Source: Tunturiibacter empetritectus (GTDB taxonomy: Bacteria > Acidobacteriota > Terriglobia > Terriglobales > Acidobacteriaceae). Taken from it: 64,000 bases of DNA. The stretch is taken from positions 372,001 through 436,000 of the forward strand of contig NZ_JACCCU010000001.1 of NCBI RefSeq assembly GCF_013410875.1, read 5' to 3'. Both the position numbers and the translations under genes were made by a program. The notes beneath the pieces are model-generated. The model did not search any database, was not told the DNA's origin, and saw only the letters and a program-made list of their open reading frames with translations. Positions 25,754 through 34,792 of the stretch are shown here, one piece after another (within the stretch, counting starts at the first letter, position 1; each line of letters starts with the position of its first letter).

Positions 25754-28700
25754 ATGCGCGAGAAAAAAGGAACACAGCATCTCTGGAGTCGATCCCTCAG
25801 CGTATTGGTCCTGTTCTTGGCAGCGGCCACACTCCCAGCAATAGCCCAGTACAGCAGCGGAATCGAAGGAACCGTCACCGACCAGAGTGGCGCCGTAATT
25901 CCCTCCGCGCAGGTCACCGTCACCAATCAAGATACGCAGGTAAAGCAGACCGCAATCTCAAACGCTCAAGGCTTCGTCCAGATTCTTCACCTGCCCCCAG
26001 GGCGCTACCATACGACCGTTGTCGCCACTGGATTTACCACTTGGGAGCAGAAGGATATCGACATTGAAGGAACCGATGTTCGCTCCATCTACCCCAAACT
26101 GCTGATCGGTTCCACGCAAGCCACGGTCGAAGTCACAGCCAACTCCTCCGCAGTCGAAACGACAAGCGGAACGATCAGCCGAGTGCTTGAGAGACAGACT
26201 GTCGAGAATGCTCCGCTCGTCGGAGAAAACCTGTACGCCAGCGTAGCTACTCTCGCTCCCGGCGTTACTGGTCTCGGCGGATCATTCGGTGGCGCCAGCA
26301 GTTCAGGATCGCAGGGAACAAACAGCTTCAACGCCGAACCGGGCTTTCAAATCATCGGCGCCGGTCAACGTCAGGAGGCCAACGAATATCAAGTCGACGG
26401 AACCAGCGTGAACGGCAACTCTCGTGATGGAATCACAAACCTAACTCCAGAGCCTGCTACCGTTGCGCAACTTAAGATCAGCACCGACGTCTTCTCGGCC
26501 GACAAGGGAAGACAGAGCGGAGCGTTGATCGAAGTCTTCACCAGGCCCGGAACAAACCGCTTCCATGGTGATCTTTCGGAGTTCTATACAGGTTCGGCGC
26601 TGACCGCCCGCACGGAGTTCCAGACTAAGGTTCCTCGCTATCTTCGCAACGACTTCGGCGGATCGGTCGGCGGCCCTATCTTCAAGAACAAGACCTTCTT
26701 CTTCGGTTCTCTCTTCTGGAGCAAGAGCAGCCAGGGCGTCACGCTCACTCAACCGATGGAAACGCCCGAGTTCGTCAACTATGTGGAGACGAACTATCCC
26801 AACAGCCTCGCCGCGGCCTTCTTCAAAGGCGCACCAGCCGGTGGAATTCCAACCAGCGGCTTTCAAACAGTCAGCCAGATTGAGCAATCGCTCGTTAGCC
26901 CTTATCTCCCTCCAGGTATTCCAGGAGATCTTGTTGCTCTGGGAAACGTATCGATCAACCAATCGCCCATCAACAACGGGTTTCAAGGCCACGTACGTCT
27001 CGATCATAACTTCCACGATGGCAGCGATAAGCTCTTTTACAGCCTGTTCCGCAACACTACCCAAGGCGGCGTGGCCAATCCCCGGCCCAACCTGGCCTAT
27101 GTGAGCCCTAACGCGACTTGGTATCACAAAGTCGACTACATCCATACTTTTTCTGCCAGGCTGCTCAACGAGGCCAGTGTTTCTTACGTGCGCGCCGTCG
27201 GAGACCAGCCAGCCGCGCCTAATGATCTTCCCAATCTCCCGAATGCTTATCCTGGCGGTCTCGGCGGAGGATTCTCATCCTGGGGTCCATCGGGATGGGT
27301 CCACAACAACTGGAACTGGCACGATGTCCTTACCTACGTGCAAGGATCGCATAACATCCGTATCGGTGTAGACGTCGATCGCCAGCAGGATCTCGACAAC
27401 TTCACTGCCGGTTTGGATCGACCTACGTTTTACTTCACAAATATCGTTGACTTCGCCGTCGACAAACCAAACTACCAGAGCGGTCCAATCGTGAACGTTC
27501 AGGCTGGTGGCACAGCACAGAGCCTCTACTCTCGTGTTCTCATGTTGCAGACAGCCCCGTTCCTCCAGGACGACTGGAAGGTCTCCAAGAAACTCACGCT
27601 GAACCTTGGCCTTCGCTGGGACTACTTCGGTCATCTCGGCACCGTAAGCTACGGAAAGAATCCTCTGGCGCTATTTACTCCTGGCTCTGGCGGAACAGCT
27701 CAAGCTCAGATCGCAAACGGCTCGATGCTCGTCCGTGGTTCAAACGGTCAGGTAGTTGACAATGCCATGTGGCGCTTCGCTCCTCGTTTCGGATTCGCCT
27801 ATGACGTCTTTGGCGACGGTACAACGTCTATCCACGGCGGATGGGGACTCTTCAACAACAAAATCGGAGACCTGTCATACGTAGACGGAATTCGAACCAA
27901 TCCACCTCAATTTGCAGACCCCAGTATCAGCATCTACAACGCTGGGACCACCCTGGCAAACTTCTCCTACGGCGCTAGTGCCAGCGGCCCAACTGGATTT
28001 GCGCCTCCACCCGGTATCTCGTACGAGGTCGATCCCCATGGCGGCCTCGTCGGAACTCGCATTGGGGTCGGTGGTCTTCAACCCAATCTCGTTCCTCCTG
28101 AAGTGCAGGATTGGTCAGTTAGTATTCAGCGAAGCATCGGCAGCAGTGTCGTTATCGAAGCTGATTACTTCGGCACATCCAGCACCCATCTCTACTTTCA
28201 GACCGACTCCAACCGCTACGCTGGCGATCTAATTCAACATGATGGGTCACTTTCTAGACTCAACTCCAGCTTCGGTGCCGTCGTCTATGGCCAAAGCATC
28301 GGGAAGGCGAATGCCGAAGTCGGAGCATTAGCCATCTCCAAGCGCTTCTCTCGAGGCTGGTCTGTTCATGCCATCTATAACTACGGCAAAGCCTTGGACT
28401 ACACCAGCAGTAATGACAATGGAGTTGGCGGAGCAGAGAATGTCATCGACGTCAATAATCCACGCCGCAACTACGGCCGCTCCGACTATGACTCACGGCA
28501 TCGAATCTCAATCGACGCTGTCTGGAATATTCCAGGTGTCGGAAAAGGAATTGAGCACCTGATTACAGGTGGCTGGACCCTCTCTCCCGTCATCGTCCTT
28601 CAATCTGGGCAGCCGTTTACGGTTTACACCACGGCCCCTTATCCATCAGGCGACTTCAACGCAGACGGCTATAACTATGATGTTCCCAACATGCCGGCTT

Positions 28701-29038
28701 TTGGCAGCAATAAGGCGACAAGCCGCTCCGATTTCCTCAAAGGGGTCTTCGCGGTCTCTGACTTCCCGCTACCAGCAATGGGAACCGAGGGAAATTTAGG
28801 GAGAAACACCTACAACGGGCCCGGACTGGCCAACACTAACCTTGCCGCAGAACGGCTCTTCCGATTACCGTTCCTTGGTGATGCCGGGAGCTTCCAGGTG
28901 CGGGGAGAGATTCTCAATCTCTTCAACAGAGTTAATCTGACCAATCCCGTAAGCGATCTCTCCAATGGTGAGTTCGGCAAATCTACAGACCAGAATCTTC
29001 CCCGCACTATTCAGGTGCTTGGCCGGATTCGATTCTGA
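25754..29038 (+). CDS. TonB-dependent receptor with carboxypeptidase-regulatory-like domain
   Basis: 1094 residues from the ATG at 25754 (TTGGAGAG 8-13 bases before), chosen because an upstream ATG lies in the operator. Signal peptide to about residue 33, then a CarboxypepD_reg beta-sandwich (EGTVTDQSGAVIPSAQVTV), a plug-like region (YQVDGTSVNGNSRDG) and a beta-barrel ending in the aromatic terminus GRIRF. This Oar/OmpA-related family is expanded in Acidobacteriota and moves polymers or glycans across the outer membrane. Co-regulation with the transporter, ribokinase and glycosidase-like gene suggests that it brings in the same carbohydrate. Confidence 0.93.
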   Translation: MREKKGTQHLWSRSLSVLVLFLAAATLPAIAQYSSGIEGTVTDQSGAVIPSAQVTVTNQDTQVKQTAISNAQGFVQILHLPPGRYHTTVVATGFTTWEQKDIDIEGTDVRSIYPKLLIGSTQATVEVTANSSAVETTSGTISRVLERQTVENAPLVGENLYASVATLAPGVTGLGGSFGGASSSGSQGTNSFNAEPGFQIIGAGQRQEANEYQVDGTSVNGNSRDGITNLTPEPATVAQLKISTDVFSADKGRQSGALIEVFTRPGTNRFHGDLSEFYTGSALTARTEFQTKVPRYLRNDFGGSVGGPIFKNKTFFFGSLFWSKSSQGVTLTQPMETPEFVNYVETNYPNSLAAAFFKGAPAGGIPTSGFQTVSQIEQSLVSPYLPPGIPGDLVALGNVSINQSPINNGFQGHVRLDHNFHDGSDKLFYSLFRNTTQGGVANPRPNLAYVSPNATWYHKVDYIHTFSARLLNEASVSYVRAVGDQPAAPNDLPNLPNAYPGGLGGGFSSWGPSGWVHNNWNWHDVLTYVQGSHNIRIGVDVDRQQDLDNFTAGLDRPTFYFTNIVDFAVDKPNYQSGPIVNVQAGGTAQSLYSRVLMLQTAPFLQDDWKVSKKLTLNLGLRWDYFGHLGTVSYGKNPLALFTPGSGGTAQAQIANGSMLVRGSNGQVVDNAMWRFAPRFGFAYDVFGDGTTSIHGGWGLFNNKIGDLSYVDGIRTNPPQFADPSISIYNAGTTLANFSYGASASGPTGFAPPPGISYEVDPHGGLVGTRIGVGGLQPNLVPPEVQDWSVSIQRSIGSSVVIEADYFGTSSTHLYFQTDSNRYAGDLIQHDGSLSRLNSSFGAVVYGQSIGKANAEVGALAISKRFSRGWSVHAIYNYGKALDYTSSNDNGVGGAENVIDVNNPRRNYGRSDYDSRHRISIDAVWNIPGVGKGIEHLITGGWTLSPVIVLQSGQPFTVYTTAPYPSGDFNADGYNYDVPNMPAFGSNKATSRSDFLKGVFAVSDFPLPAMGTEGNLGRNTYNGPGLANTNLAAERLFRLPFLGDAGSFQVRGEILNLFNRVNLTNPVSDLSNGEFGKSTDQNLPRTIQVLGRIRF

Positions 29039-29046
29039 TCACGACT

Positions 29047-29087
29047 CCGCTGCGTATCAGTAGTGTCTCTATACTGATACGCAGCGG
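29047..29087. terminator. Long hairpin between the TonB receptor and TPR genes
   Basis: Perfect 16-bp stem CCGCTGCGTATCAGTA / TACTGATACGCAGCGG with the 9-base loop GTGTCTCTA. No T-tract follows, so it may attenuate or stabilise the receptor message rather than terminate fully; the TPR gene starts 25 bases later. Confidence 0.7.
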
Positions 29088-29112
29088 ATCTCATCTCCTG
29101 GGTTTTTCTGAA

Positions 29113-30582
29113 ATGACCAGCAAGCGGTTTATCTATCTCATTGGCGTCTCTCTCGTCGCCGCCTGCTTCGCTCAAGGTCAAGACTCCACGGCCGCTCGTA
29201 AGGCCGCAGCATCCGCACTCTCATCTCGTCAGTACAACCAGGCTCTTCGCGACCTTGAACCGCTCTTAAAACAGCACCCTCGCGATCCAATGCTACTCAC
29301 GATGCGTGGTGTCGCATTGGATGGCCTCGACCGCACCACAGAAAGCCTCTCGAGTTTCGACCGGGCGCTTTCGATTGATCCCGCCTTCGTCCCCGCACTC
29401 AAGGGAGCAGCGCAAATCTCTTATCTCCGGGCCAATCCTCGTGCACTGGAATACGTCAAGAAGCTGCTGGCGGTCATGCCCGCCAACGATGTAGGCAACG
29501 CTATGGCGGGAGCGCTCTCCTACCAGGCACATGACTGCGCAGCCGTAATCACGTACTTCACCCTCAGTAACGATCAGGTATATCGCGATCCCAAAGCGCT
29601 CGACGAGTTCGCTGATTGCCTTCTGAAACAAGGACAAAACGATGAAGCCCTGCATGTCCTTCTGCGCGGAACTCAACTGCATCCCGAGAGAGCTGACCTA
29701 ACCTACAATCTTGCCGTGGCACAGCTGCGCACTCATCAGCCAGCAGAAGCGATCAAAACACTCACGCCTCTCTCAAACTCCAACGACTCCGATCTGCTCA
29801 ACCTTTTGGCCTCAGCTTACGTCCAGACGAATCAACCCGATGATGCCTTTCGTGTCCTCGAGAAGGCAATCGAGCTTAAACCAACGGATCAGACAAACTA
29901 TCTCGACCTCGCCATACTCTGCCTCGAGCACAACCAGGAAAACAGATCTGTCAAAGCAGCCACCGCGGGAATCGCACGAATCCCGAAGGCCGCATCTCTT
30001 TATCTCATTCGGGGTGTCGCCTATGCACAACTAGCCCAATACGACCAGGCTGAAAAAGACTTCGTGGATGCCGCGCAGCTCGAACCAGATCAGCCGCATA
30101 GTGTAGTTGCCATGAGCATGCTGTACTCCGATCGCAATCAGCCCGACAAAGAGAAGGCGCTCCTCACCAAGCAACTCGCCATTACTCCTAAAGACTCTGT
30201 CACAAACTATTTGCTTGCCGACCTCATCATCCGTGCCGGAGTTCAACCTGGACAGCCGGCATTTCAGGAAGCAAAAGGCTATCTCGCCACCTCTCTCGCT
30301 ACGAAGCCAGACTCCGCCGAAGCCCAGATCCTTATGGGCCACCTGCTGGAACAGGAAAACGATATCTCAGCCGCGGTGGGTCACTACAGCAAAGCGATCG
30401 AGTTAGAGCCGGACAACCGTTCTGCACTCGACCGTCAGTTCATTCTTCTGCGCAGGCTGCACCGCAACGACGAGGCGGCTCAAACCCTCCAACATCTCAA
30501 ATCGGTGCTGAATAATGAGATCGAACAGGAAAGAAAATCTTTTCCTGCCCGCACCGCCAATGCATCTCAGGCGCAGCCCTAG
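29113..30582 (+). CDS. Secreted tetratricopeptide-repeat protein
   Basis: 489 residues with a signal peptide (FIYLIGVSLVAACFAQG). From about residue 30 to 470 it consists of 34-residue TPR units (ALRDLEPLLKQHPRDPMLLT, AEAIKTLTPLSNSNDSDLLN, AVGHYSKAIELEPDN), about a dozen. It probably scaffolds proteins in the periplasm. It lies just downstream of the TonB receptor, past a hairpin, and its stop abuts that of the opposing cytochrome gene with no spacer. Confidence 0.88.
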   Translation: MTSKRFIYLIGVSLVAACFAQGQDSTAARKAAASALSSRQYNQALRDLEPLLKQHPRDPMLLTMRGVALDGLDRTTESLSSFDRALSIDPAFVPALKGAAQISYLRANPRALEYVKKLLAVMPANDVGNAMAGALSYQAHDCAAVITYFTLSNDQVYRDPKALDEFADCLLKQGQNDEALHVLLRGTQLHPERADLTYNLAVAQLRTHQPAEAIKTLTPLSNSNDSDLLNLLASAYVQTNQPDDAFRVLEKAIELKPTDQTNYLDLAILCLEHNQENRSVKAATAGIARIPKAASLYLIRGVAYAQLAQYDQAEKDFVDAAQLEPDQPHSVVAMSMLYSDRNQPDKEKALLTKQLAITPKDSVTNYLLADLIIRAGVQPGQPAFQEAKGYLATSLATKPDSAEAQILMGHLLEQENDISAAVGHYSKAIELEPDNRSALDRQFILLRRLHRNDEAAQTLQHLKSVLNNEIEQERKSFPARTANASQAQP

Positions 30583-31830
30583 TCATTGTGATTCAGCCGG
30601 CGAATACACCTTGATCCAGTGAGTACGCATCCTCGTCCGAATCACCCGGTCGCCGGTCTCAGAGACGATTGCATTTGTCTGCTCTATCGGCATGTGGCAG
30701 TCAATACAGTTGCTCCTGATCGAAGGACCCATCGTCTTTTCCATCCCACAGCTTTCCACACGATGGCACGTCAAGCATCTCTCAGAGTACGCCGCCGCCG
30801 GTCGCTCAGCCGCATGCACATCATGGCACGTGGAGCAACTCATCTCCGCAGACGATAAGTAACACCGGCTCCGCTTCAAGAGACCCACTTGGTTCGCGTG
30901 CACATCAGGATGCATGTCTGCGCTCGCAGTATCCTCGCTCAGATATCGCGCAAGCGGCTCCCCGGGTAGGAAGGAAAATGCAGGCGCGTTCTCCTTCTGT
31001 GCGGCACCGTTATGGCAAAGTGCGCACAGGTCCACCTGCCTGTCTCGCGCGAAATGCTTCGGGTTCAAGATCAGCGTCTCCTGCAAGTGCCTCTTCGTCT
31101 CTCCCTTTGCAAAGAGCGCCGCATGCCGCGATCCCGGCCCATGGCACACCTCGCAGGAGATCCCCGGGACCAGACTTCCTCTGTCGTACCGATTGCCCAT
31201 CGGGTCGTCCGATAGCGCTTTAATATAGCTGACGTGGCACTCCAGACATCGCGCAGACGCAGGCCGATCAAAGTTTGGCGAACCATTCCTATAGCCCGGA
31301 CTATTAATCCATCGGCCGCCATCCGACCAGTAGCTCACCGGTAACTCGAACAACTCATCTCCTCGCCAATACAGATAGCTCTGCCCACGTACTCCTGAGC
31401 CAATCACCACACCAATCTCTTCGCTTCTCCTCTGGAGGTCTCCGGCAAAACCGGTAACTGCCGAAATGTAGTAATCCGCGCCTCTCTTCTCCATCTCATA
31501 AGAGATACCGGGGTCGCCGATAGCTGGCGCAGGATCGGCTATCTTCAGAGCGTTTGAGCCCTTTGCAAAAGAACCGAGCATGGCCTCGGCTGTCGGACTC
31601 TGTGAAGTGAGGTGATGCGCCGTATGCACATAAGACAAGCTTTGGTCGACGTGGCACGACTTGCATGTTGCATCGCCTACATAGCCTTCGCGCACATGGG
31701 ATCCCTGCGCTGTGTCATGCAATATCTGTAATCCGTGACTGGTCCTCGCGTGTGCAATCAAAATCAACCCCATCGCGCACACGGCAATTGTTGGGCCTGA
31801 TGAATTCACCCTTAGCGCACCCCATTCCAC
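30583..31830 (-). CDS. Seven-haem c-type cytochrome
   Basis: 415 residues. There are seven CxxCH haem-binding motifs in order: CKSCH, CLECH, CEVCH, CALCH, CSTCH, CLTCH, CIDCH. An N-terminal hydrophobic segment (TIAVCAMGLILIAHA) is the export signal. The spacing and the HVSYIKAL / HDVHAAERP stretches resemble cytochrome c554/NrfA-like multihaem proteins, often found with TPR proteins in Acidobacteriota. Acts in the periplasm; electron partners unknown. The first ATG is used; a later in-frame Met at the hydrophobic segment is an alternative. Confidence 0.9.
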   Translation of the reverse strand: MEWGALRVNSSGPTIAVCAMGLILIAHARTSHGLQILHDTAQGSHVREGYVGDATCKSCHVDQSLSYVHTAHHLTSQSPTAEAMLGSFAKGSNALKIADPAPAIGDPGISYEMEKRGADYYISAVTGFAGDLQRRSEEIGVVIGSGVRGQSYLYWRGDELFELPVSYWSDGGRWINSPGYRNGSPNFDRPASARCLECHVSYIKALSDDPMGNRYDRGSLVPGISCEVCHGPGSRHAALFAKGETKRHLQETLILNPKHFARDRQVDLCALCHNGAAQKENAPAFSFLPGEPLARYLSEDTASADMHPDVHANQVGLLKRSRCYLSSAEMSCSTCHDVHAAERPAAAYSERCLTCHRVESCGMEKTMGPSIRSNCIDCHMPIEQTNAIVSETGDRVIRTRMRTHWIKVYSPAESQ

Positions 31831-32027
31831 AGCTCATCCAGACGATACAACAGAATCTTGAGGCCCAGTCATAGAAACATACGGTCCCAAGATCCCCCGG
31901 TTAGCGTCCAGAACAAGCCCTGTGGCATGGACTATTGGTGCAGCTTTACGGTAATCGGCCAGCCGCTGGCACGCTAAATCCGCGCTCTCCCATGCACCCG
32001 AAGCCCAATTAGAATCATCCGATCCAC

Positions 32028-32501
32028 ATGTCCACCATCCACGCAGGCCGCTACTCCACCCACATCGAAGGGCCCTTCGTCGTCTTCCTCATAGGCTTTC
32101 GCATCAACCGTTTCTTGGCAGTCAACAAATGGCTCTCCGTCGGCAAAGCCATGGGACCCATGCTCAGCGAGCTCTACGCCAACCCATCCCTGGGCTTCCT
32201 CGGTGGCTTCTCCTCCGTCTACTGGCCCGGTGTCATGGTCACCCAGTACTGGCGCAGCTTCGACCAGCTCGTCGACTACGCCCAATCCCGCAACGCCGCC
32301 CACCTTCCCGCCTGGAAGGCCTTCAACCAGAACATCGGCGACGACGGCTCCGTCGGCATCTGGCACGAAACCTATCAGGTCGCCGCCGGCAAGTACGAAT
32401 CCATCTACGCCAACATGCCCCGCTTTGGCCTGGCCGTCGCCGGCACCCACGAACCCGCTACCGGACACCTCCGCGACGCCCGCTCCCGAATGCAGCCCTG
32501 A
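32028..32501 (+). CDS. DUF4188-family protein
   Basis: 157 residues. It matches the DUF4188 pattern: FVVFLIGFRINRF, then YWRSFDQLVDYAQSRNAAHL and PAWKAFNQNIGDDGSVGIWHETY. This family has a dimeric alpha-beta barrel (antibiotic-biosynthesis monooxygenase-like) fold; some relatives bind haem. The ribosome site is weak, and an alternative start is not obvious. It stands alone and faces the DUF1330 gene (convergent, 33 bases). Confidence 0.85.
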   Translation: MSTIHAGRYSTHIEGPFVVFLIGFRINRFLAVNKWLSVGKAMGPMLSELYANPSLGFLGGFSSVYWPGVMVTQYWRSFDQLVDYAQSRNAAHLPAWKAFNQNIGDDGSVGIWHETYQVAAGKYESIYANMPRFGLAVAGTHEPATGHLRDARSRMQP

Positions 32502-32534
32502 ACCGGCCCAGTGCGTCCGATCACGTGCGTCCGA

Positions 32535-32828
32535 TCAAGCTCCCTCAGCGATCCGAAAGTCTCTCTTCACATTTGGCCCAAGCGCAGCCAGAGCCTTCTT
32601 ATAATCCGCAGTCTCATACGCAGCCAAAGCATCCGCGTAGCTGTCGAACTCCACCACCACCGTCATCTGCTTCAACCCAGCCTCCAAAGCCGTAATCTCG
32701 CCACGCGGCGACACCAGAAGACGCACCCCAAACGGCTTCAGCGCAACTCCACCCAGCTCTGCATAGCTCTTCATCGTCGCATCATCCCCAACCGTCTGGT
32801 ATGCAACCACCCAATAACCCTTCTTCAT
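32535..32828 (-). CDS. DUF1330-family protein
   Basis: 97 residues with GGAGAG before the ATG. DUF1330 features: N-terminal YWVVAYQTVGD, central GGEITALEAG-like strand, and FDSYADALAAYETADYKKAL near the C-terminus. A ferredoxin-like alpha-beta fold, cytoplasmic, probably dimeric; no enzymatic role is established for the family. Confidence 0.9.
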   Translation of the reverse strand: MKKGYWVVAYQTVGDDATMKSYAELGGVALKPFGVRLLVSPRGEITALEAGLKQMTVVVEFDSYADALAAYETADYKKALAALGPNVKRDFRIAEGA

Positions 32829-33244
32829 ATCGCTCTCTCCATTCGCACTCTTGGATGCGGCCCACCGAAGCTACGACTCATCTCTCCGGTGGCCGCCCCG
32901 GACTTCATCTTCCATCCGACTTCAACCTGCCGCGCCCGAGCCCCCCACCCTTCTTCTCCTCACCACCGGCGCCCTGGCCCTTCTCCTCGCCACCCGCATA
33001 GCCCCGCCAACCGACTGAATCAAACTCGAACACCCACGTCAGCCACGCATCCCGAACGGTTGCCCATAAGAGTGCCTCAAACAAGAGTTGACTTATCAAA
33101 AATGTCCAGGTGCCCCATCCTTCGCGCTCTTGCGAAGGGTGGGTTGTAAGACTTCAATCTGCGAACGGTCGGGCGCTCCACATCTCGATTCTGTGAAGGA
33201 GCCATCGAGAGCGAACCTCGCCACCTGAGTCGGGAACAGAATCT
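32829..33244. other. Intergenic region with GTGCCCCA element copy 3
   Basis: 416 bases. The first half is C-rich low-complexity sequence (about 32935-33005). The third palindromic element lies at 33111-33143: stem CCCATCCTTCGC / GCGAAGGGTGGG (one wobble) with the loop GCTCTT. No credible gene is seen. Confidence 0.7.
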
Positions 33245-33649
33245 TTACAACCGATCTGCCTCTTCGACCGTCGCGACCCTTGGAAAAAACTTGTCTACCT
33301 TGGTCATCTCAAACAGTTGAAGCACGCGCGAACTCACCCCGGCCAAAACCAACCGAACTCCTCTGCTCTTGCACCGGACATAGTGGCTGACGATCAAACC
33401 AAGCCCCGCAGAATCCATATACGGGACCTCTGTCAGATCCAGAACGTGGCGAGGAGCAACAGGGGGCGCATGCGGATCGCTCCCCTCCTCCGATTCAAAC
33501 GTACTGCGAAGTACGTCAGGCGAAAGGGAAGCGTGCATGTCCCGCGCCGTAAACGGTCCGGACAATCGAAAGACGACTGTGCCGGGCTTCTCGCCTTGAC
33601 TGCGTTCGATCGTGAACTTCGAACTCTTCCAGACCTGGGCTACCGTCAT
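33245..33649 (-). CDS. STAS-domain anti-sigma factor antagonist
   Basis: 134 residues, one STAS domain. The phosphorylatable serine is S80 in PYMDSAGLGLIV, the usual position in SpoIIAA/RsbV proteins. An extended acidic loop (FESEEGSDPHAPP, about 51-63) precedes it. It probably binds and sequesters an anti-sigma factor kinase when unphosphorylated. No kinase or sigma factor is adjacent, so its partner is elsewhere. Confidence 0.9.
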   Translation of the reverse strand: MTVAQVWKSSKFTIERSQGEKPGTVVFRLSGPFTARDMHASLSPDVLRSTFESEEGSDPHAPPVAPRHVLDLTEVPYMDSAGLGLIVSHYVRCKSRGVRLVLAGVSSRVLQLFEMTKVDKFFPRVATVEEADRL

Positions 33650-33764
33650 CGAGCCAATAACTCCCTGTCCCCAAGCTCATTCCCAAAACGGGAAACCCCA
33701 AAAATAAACCCAGAATTCGTGTCACATCTTTCGTCACCATAATTATGATTGCTTATTCGCCACG

Positions 33765-33870
33765 TTCACCACACAAAACACCACAACCGCACCACAAAAA
33801 CACCACGTCAAAACACCTGTTTTTGTCAAAACCCCCAATAAAACACCACAAACTCACCCCTCAAAAAAAT
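33765..33870 (+). repeat. G-poor CACCAC-rich tract in a leader
   Basis: About 106 bases with only four G. CACCAC occurs five times (CACCACAC, CACCACAACC, CACCACAAAA, CACCACG, CACCACAA), separated by A-runs. It precedes the GTG-initiated glycine-rich protein on the same strand and resembles the leader at 8440-8500. The rest of 33650-33992 holds no gene. Confidence 0.6.
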
Positions 33871-33992
33871 GAACTGCAACCAACCGCTGCCCCACCTCGA
33901 TCTATGAAAGAGGCTTCGAGAAGCGCTTACCCTCCGACGCGGTACGCTTCCTAACCCTTCTCTAGCGCATCAAATCGTAAGGAGGGTCATCC

Positions 33993-34409
33993 GTGCGCCA
34001 TACATTCCAAACCCTACACCTCGCACTCCTTACTCTAGCCTTCGTCATTTGCAGCCAGAGCGCCTCCGCCCAAACTACCCAGGCGCCCTCCACCGGAAAT
34101 ACGCCCGCTCAGACGCAACCGCGCAGCCCTGGAGGTGACGTCGGAAGCGGAACCGGCGACATCGGCAAGGGCGCCGCCAAAGGAACCGGATCTGCAGCCG
34201 AGGGCGTCGGCAAAGGTGCCGGCGATCTTGTTACCCTCCACCCCATTGACGCTGCGGGCAACGTTGGCAAAGGCGCAGGCGTCGCAGGCAAAGACGTCGG
34301 AGTTGGAGCCGTCAAGGGCACAGGCAAAATTACCAAGGGCACTGGTCGCGGTATAGGCAAGATCTTCCACCATGGCCATCACGACGAGGACGCAACTCCG
34401 TCCCATTAA
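33993..34409 (+). CDS. Secreted glycine/lysine-rich repeat protein
   Basis: 138 residues from a GTG at 33993 with a strong ribosome site AAGGAGGG at 33979-33986. Signal peptide to about 26 (LALLTLAFVICSQSASAQ). The mature chain is built from short repeats of the type GKGAGxxGKD / GTGDIGKGAAKGTG and ends in a histidine-rich tail (FHHGHHDEDATPSH) that could bind metal. Probably extracellular or envelope-associated; function unknown. Confidence 0.8.
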   Translation: MRHTFQTLHLALLTLAFVICSQSASAQTTQAPSTGNTPAQTQPRSPGGDVGSGTGDIGKGAAKGTGSAAEGVGKGAGDLVTLHPIDAAGNVGKGAGVAGKDVGVGAVKGTGKITKGTGRGIGKIFHHGHHDEDATPSH

Positions 34410-34792
34410 CCCAACAAGCACACAAAGCCGATCTTAGAGTCTGCTCAAGTCAATTGGAATGTTATGGATAATCATAATTTCCATGGGTGGAGCTAGCCAA
34501 TGCGCTGGTTTGGGCGTCTACTCAGATTCCTTGAATCAAAGGATTGAGCAATTGCTCTATGACCAGCCACAAGCCTTCGATCGCGGACGAAATAAGTTGC
34601 GTCGTCAACAACGATGCGTCGCCGCCTAATGGCTCTTTTCCGGGCTGAAGCGAAGAGGTCCGCAATTTCCTTGACACCAGAAGTTCTACTCAACTAATGT
34701 CGCGGCGCTGCCATTGGATGCCTTCGCCGACCGCGAACGACCGGGCTCCTTGACTCAAAACGAATCCAGCCAATTTCCTCAGGGAGCCACTC
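34410..34792. other. Intergenic region upstream of the pullulanase
   Basis: 383 bases. An imperfect dyad around 34457-34484 (TTATGGATAATCATAATTTC) resembles half of a Fur box, but the match is weak. A 66-codon minus-strand frame (34493-34693) is open but shows no domain and no ribosome site. I see no supported gene. Confidence 0.4.

Noticed and set aside
34457..34484. Fur-box-like dyad
   Set aside because: Only part of the 19-bp consensus matches, and no iron-related gene is next to it.
34493..34693. 66-codon minus-strand frame upstream of the pullulanase
   Set aside because: No ribosome site, no family pattern and arginine-rich composition typical of antisense frames.
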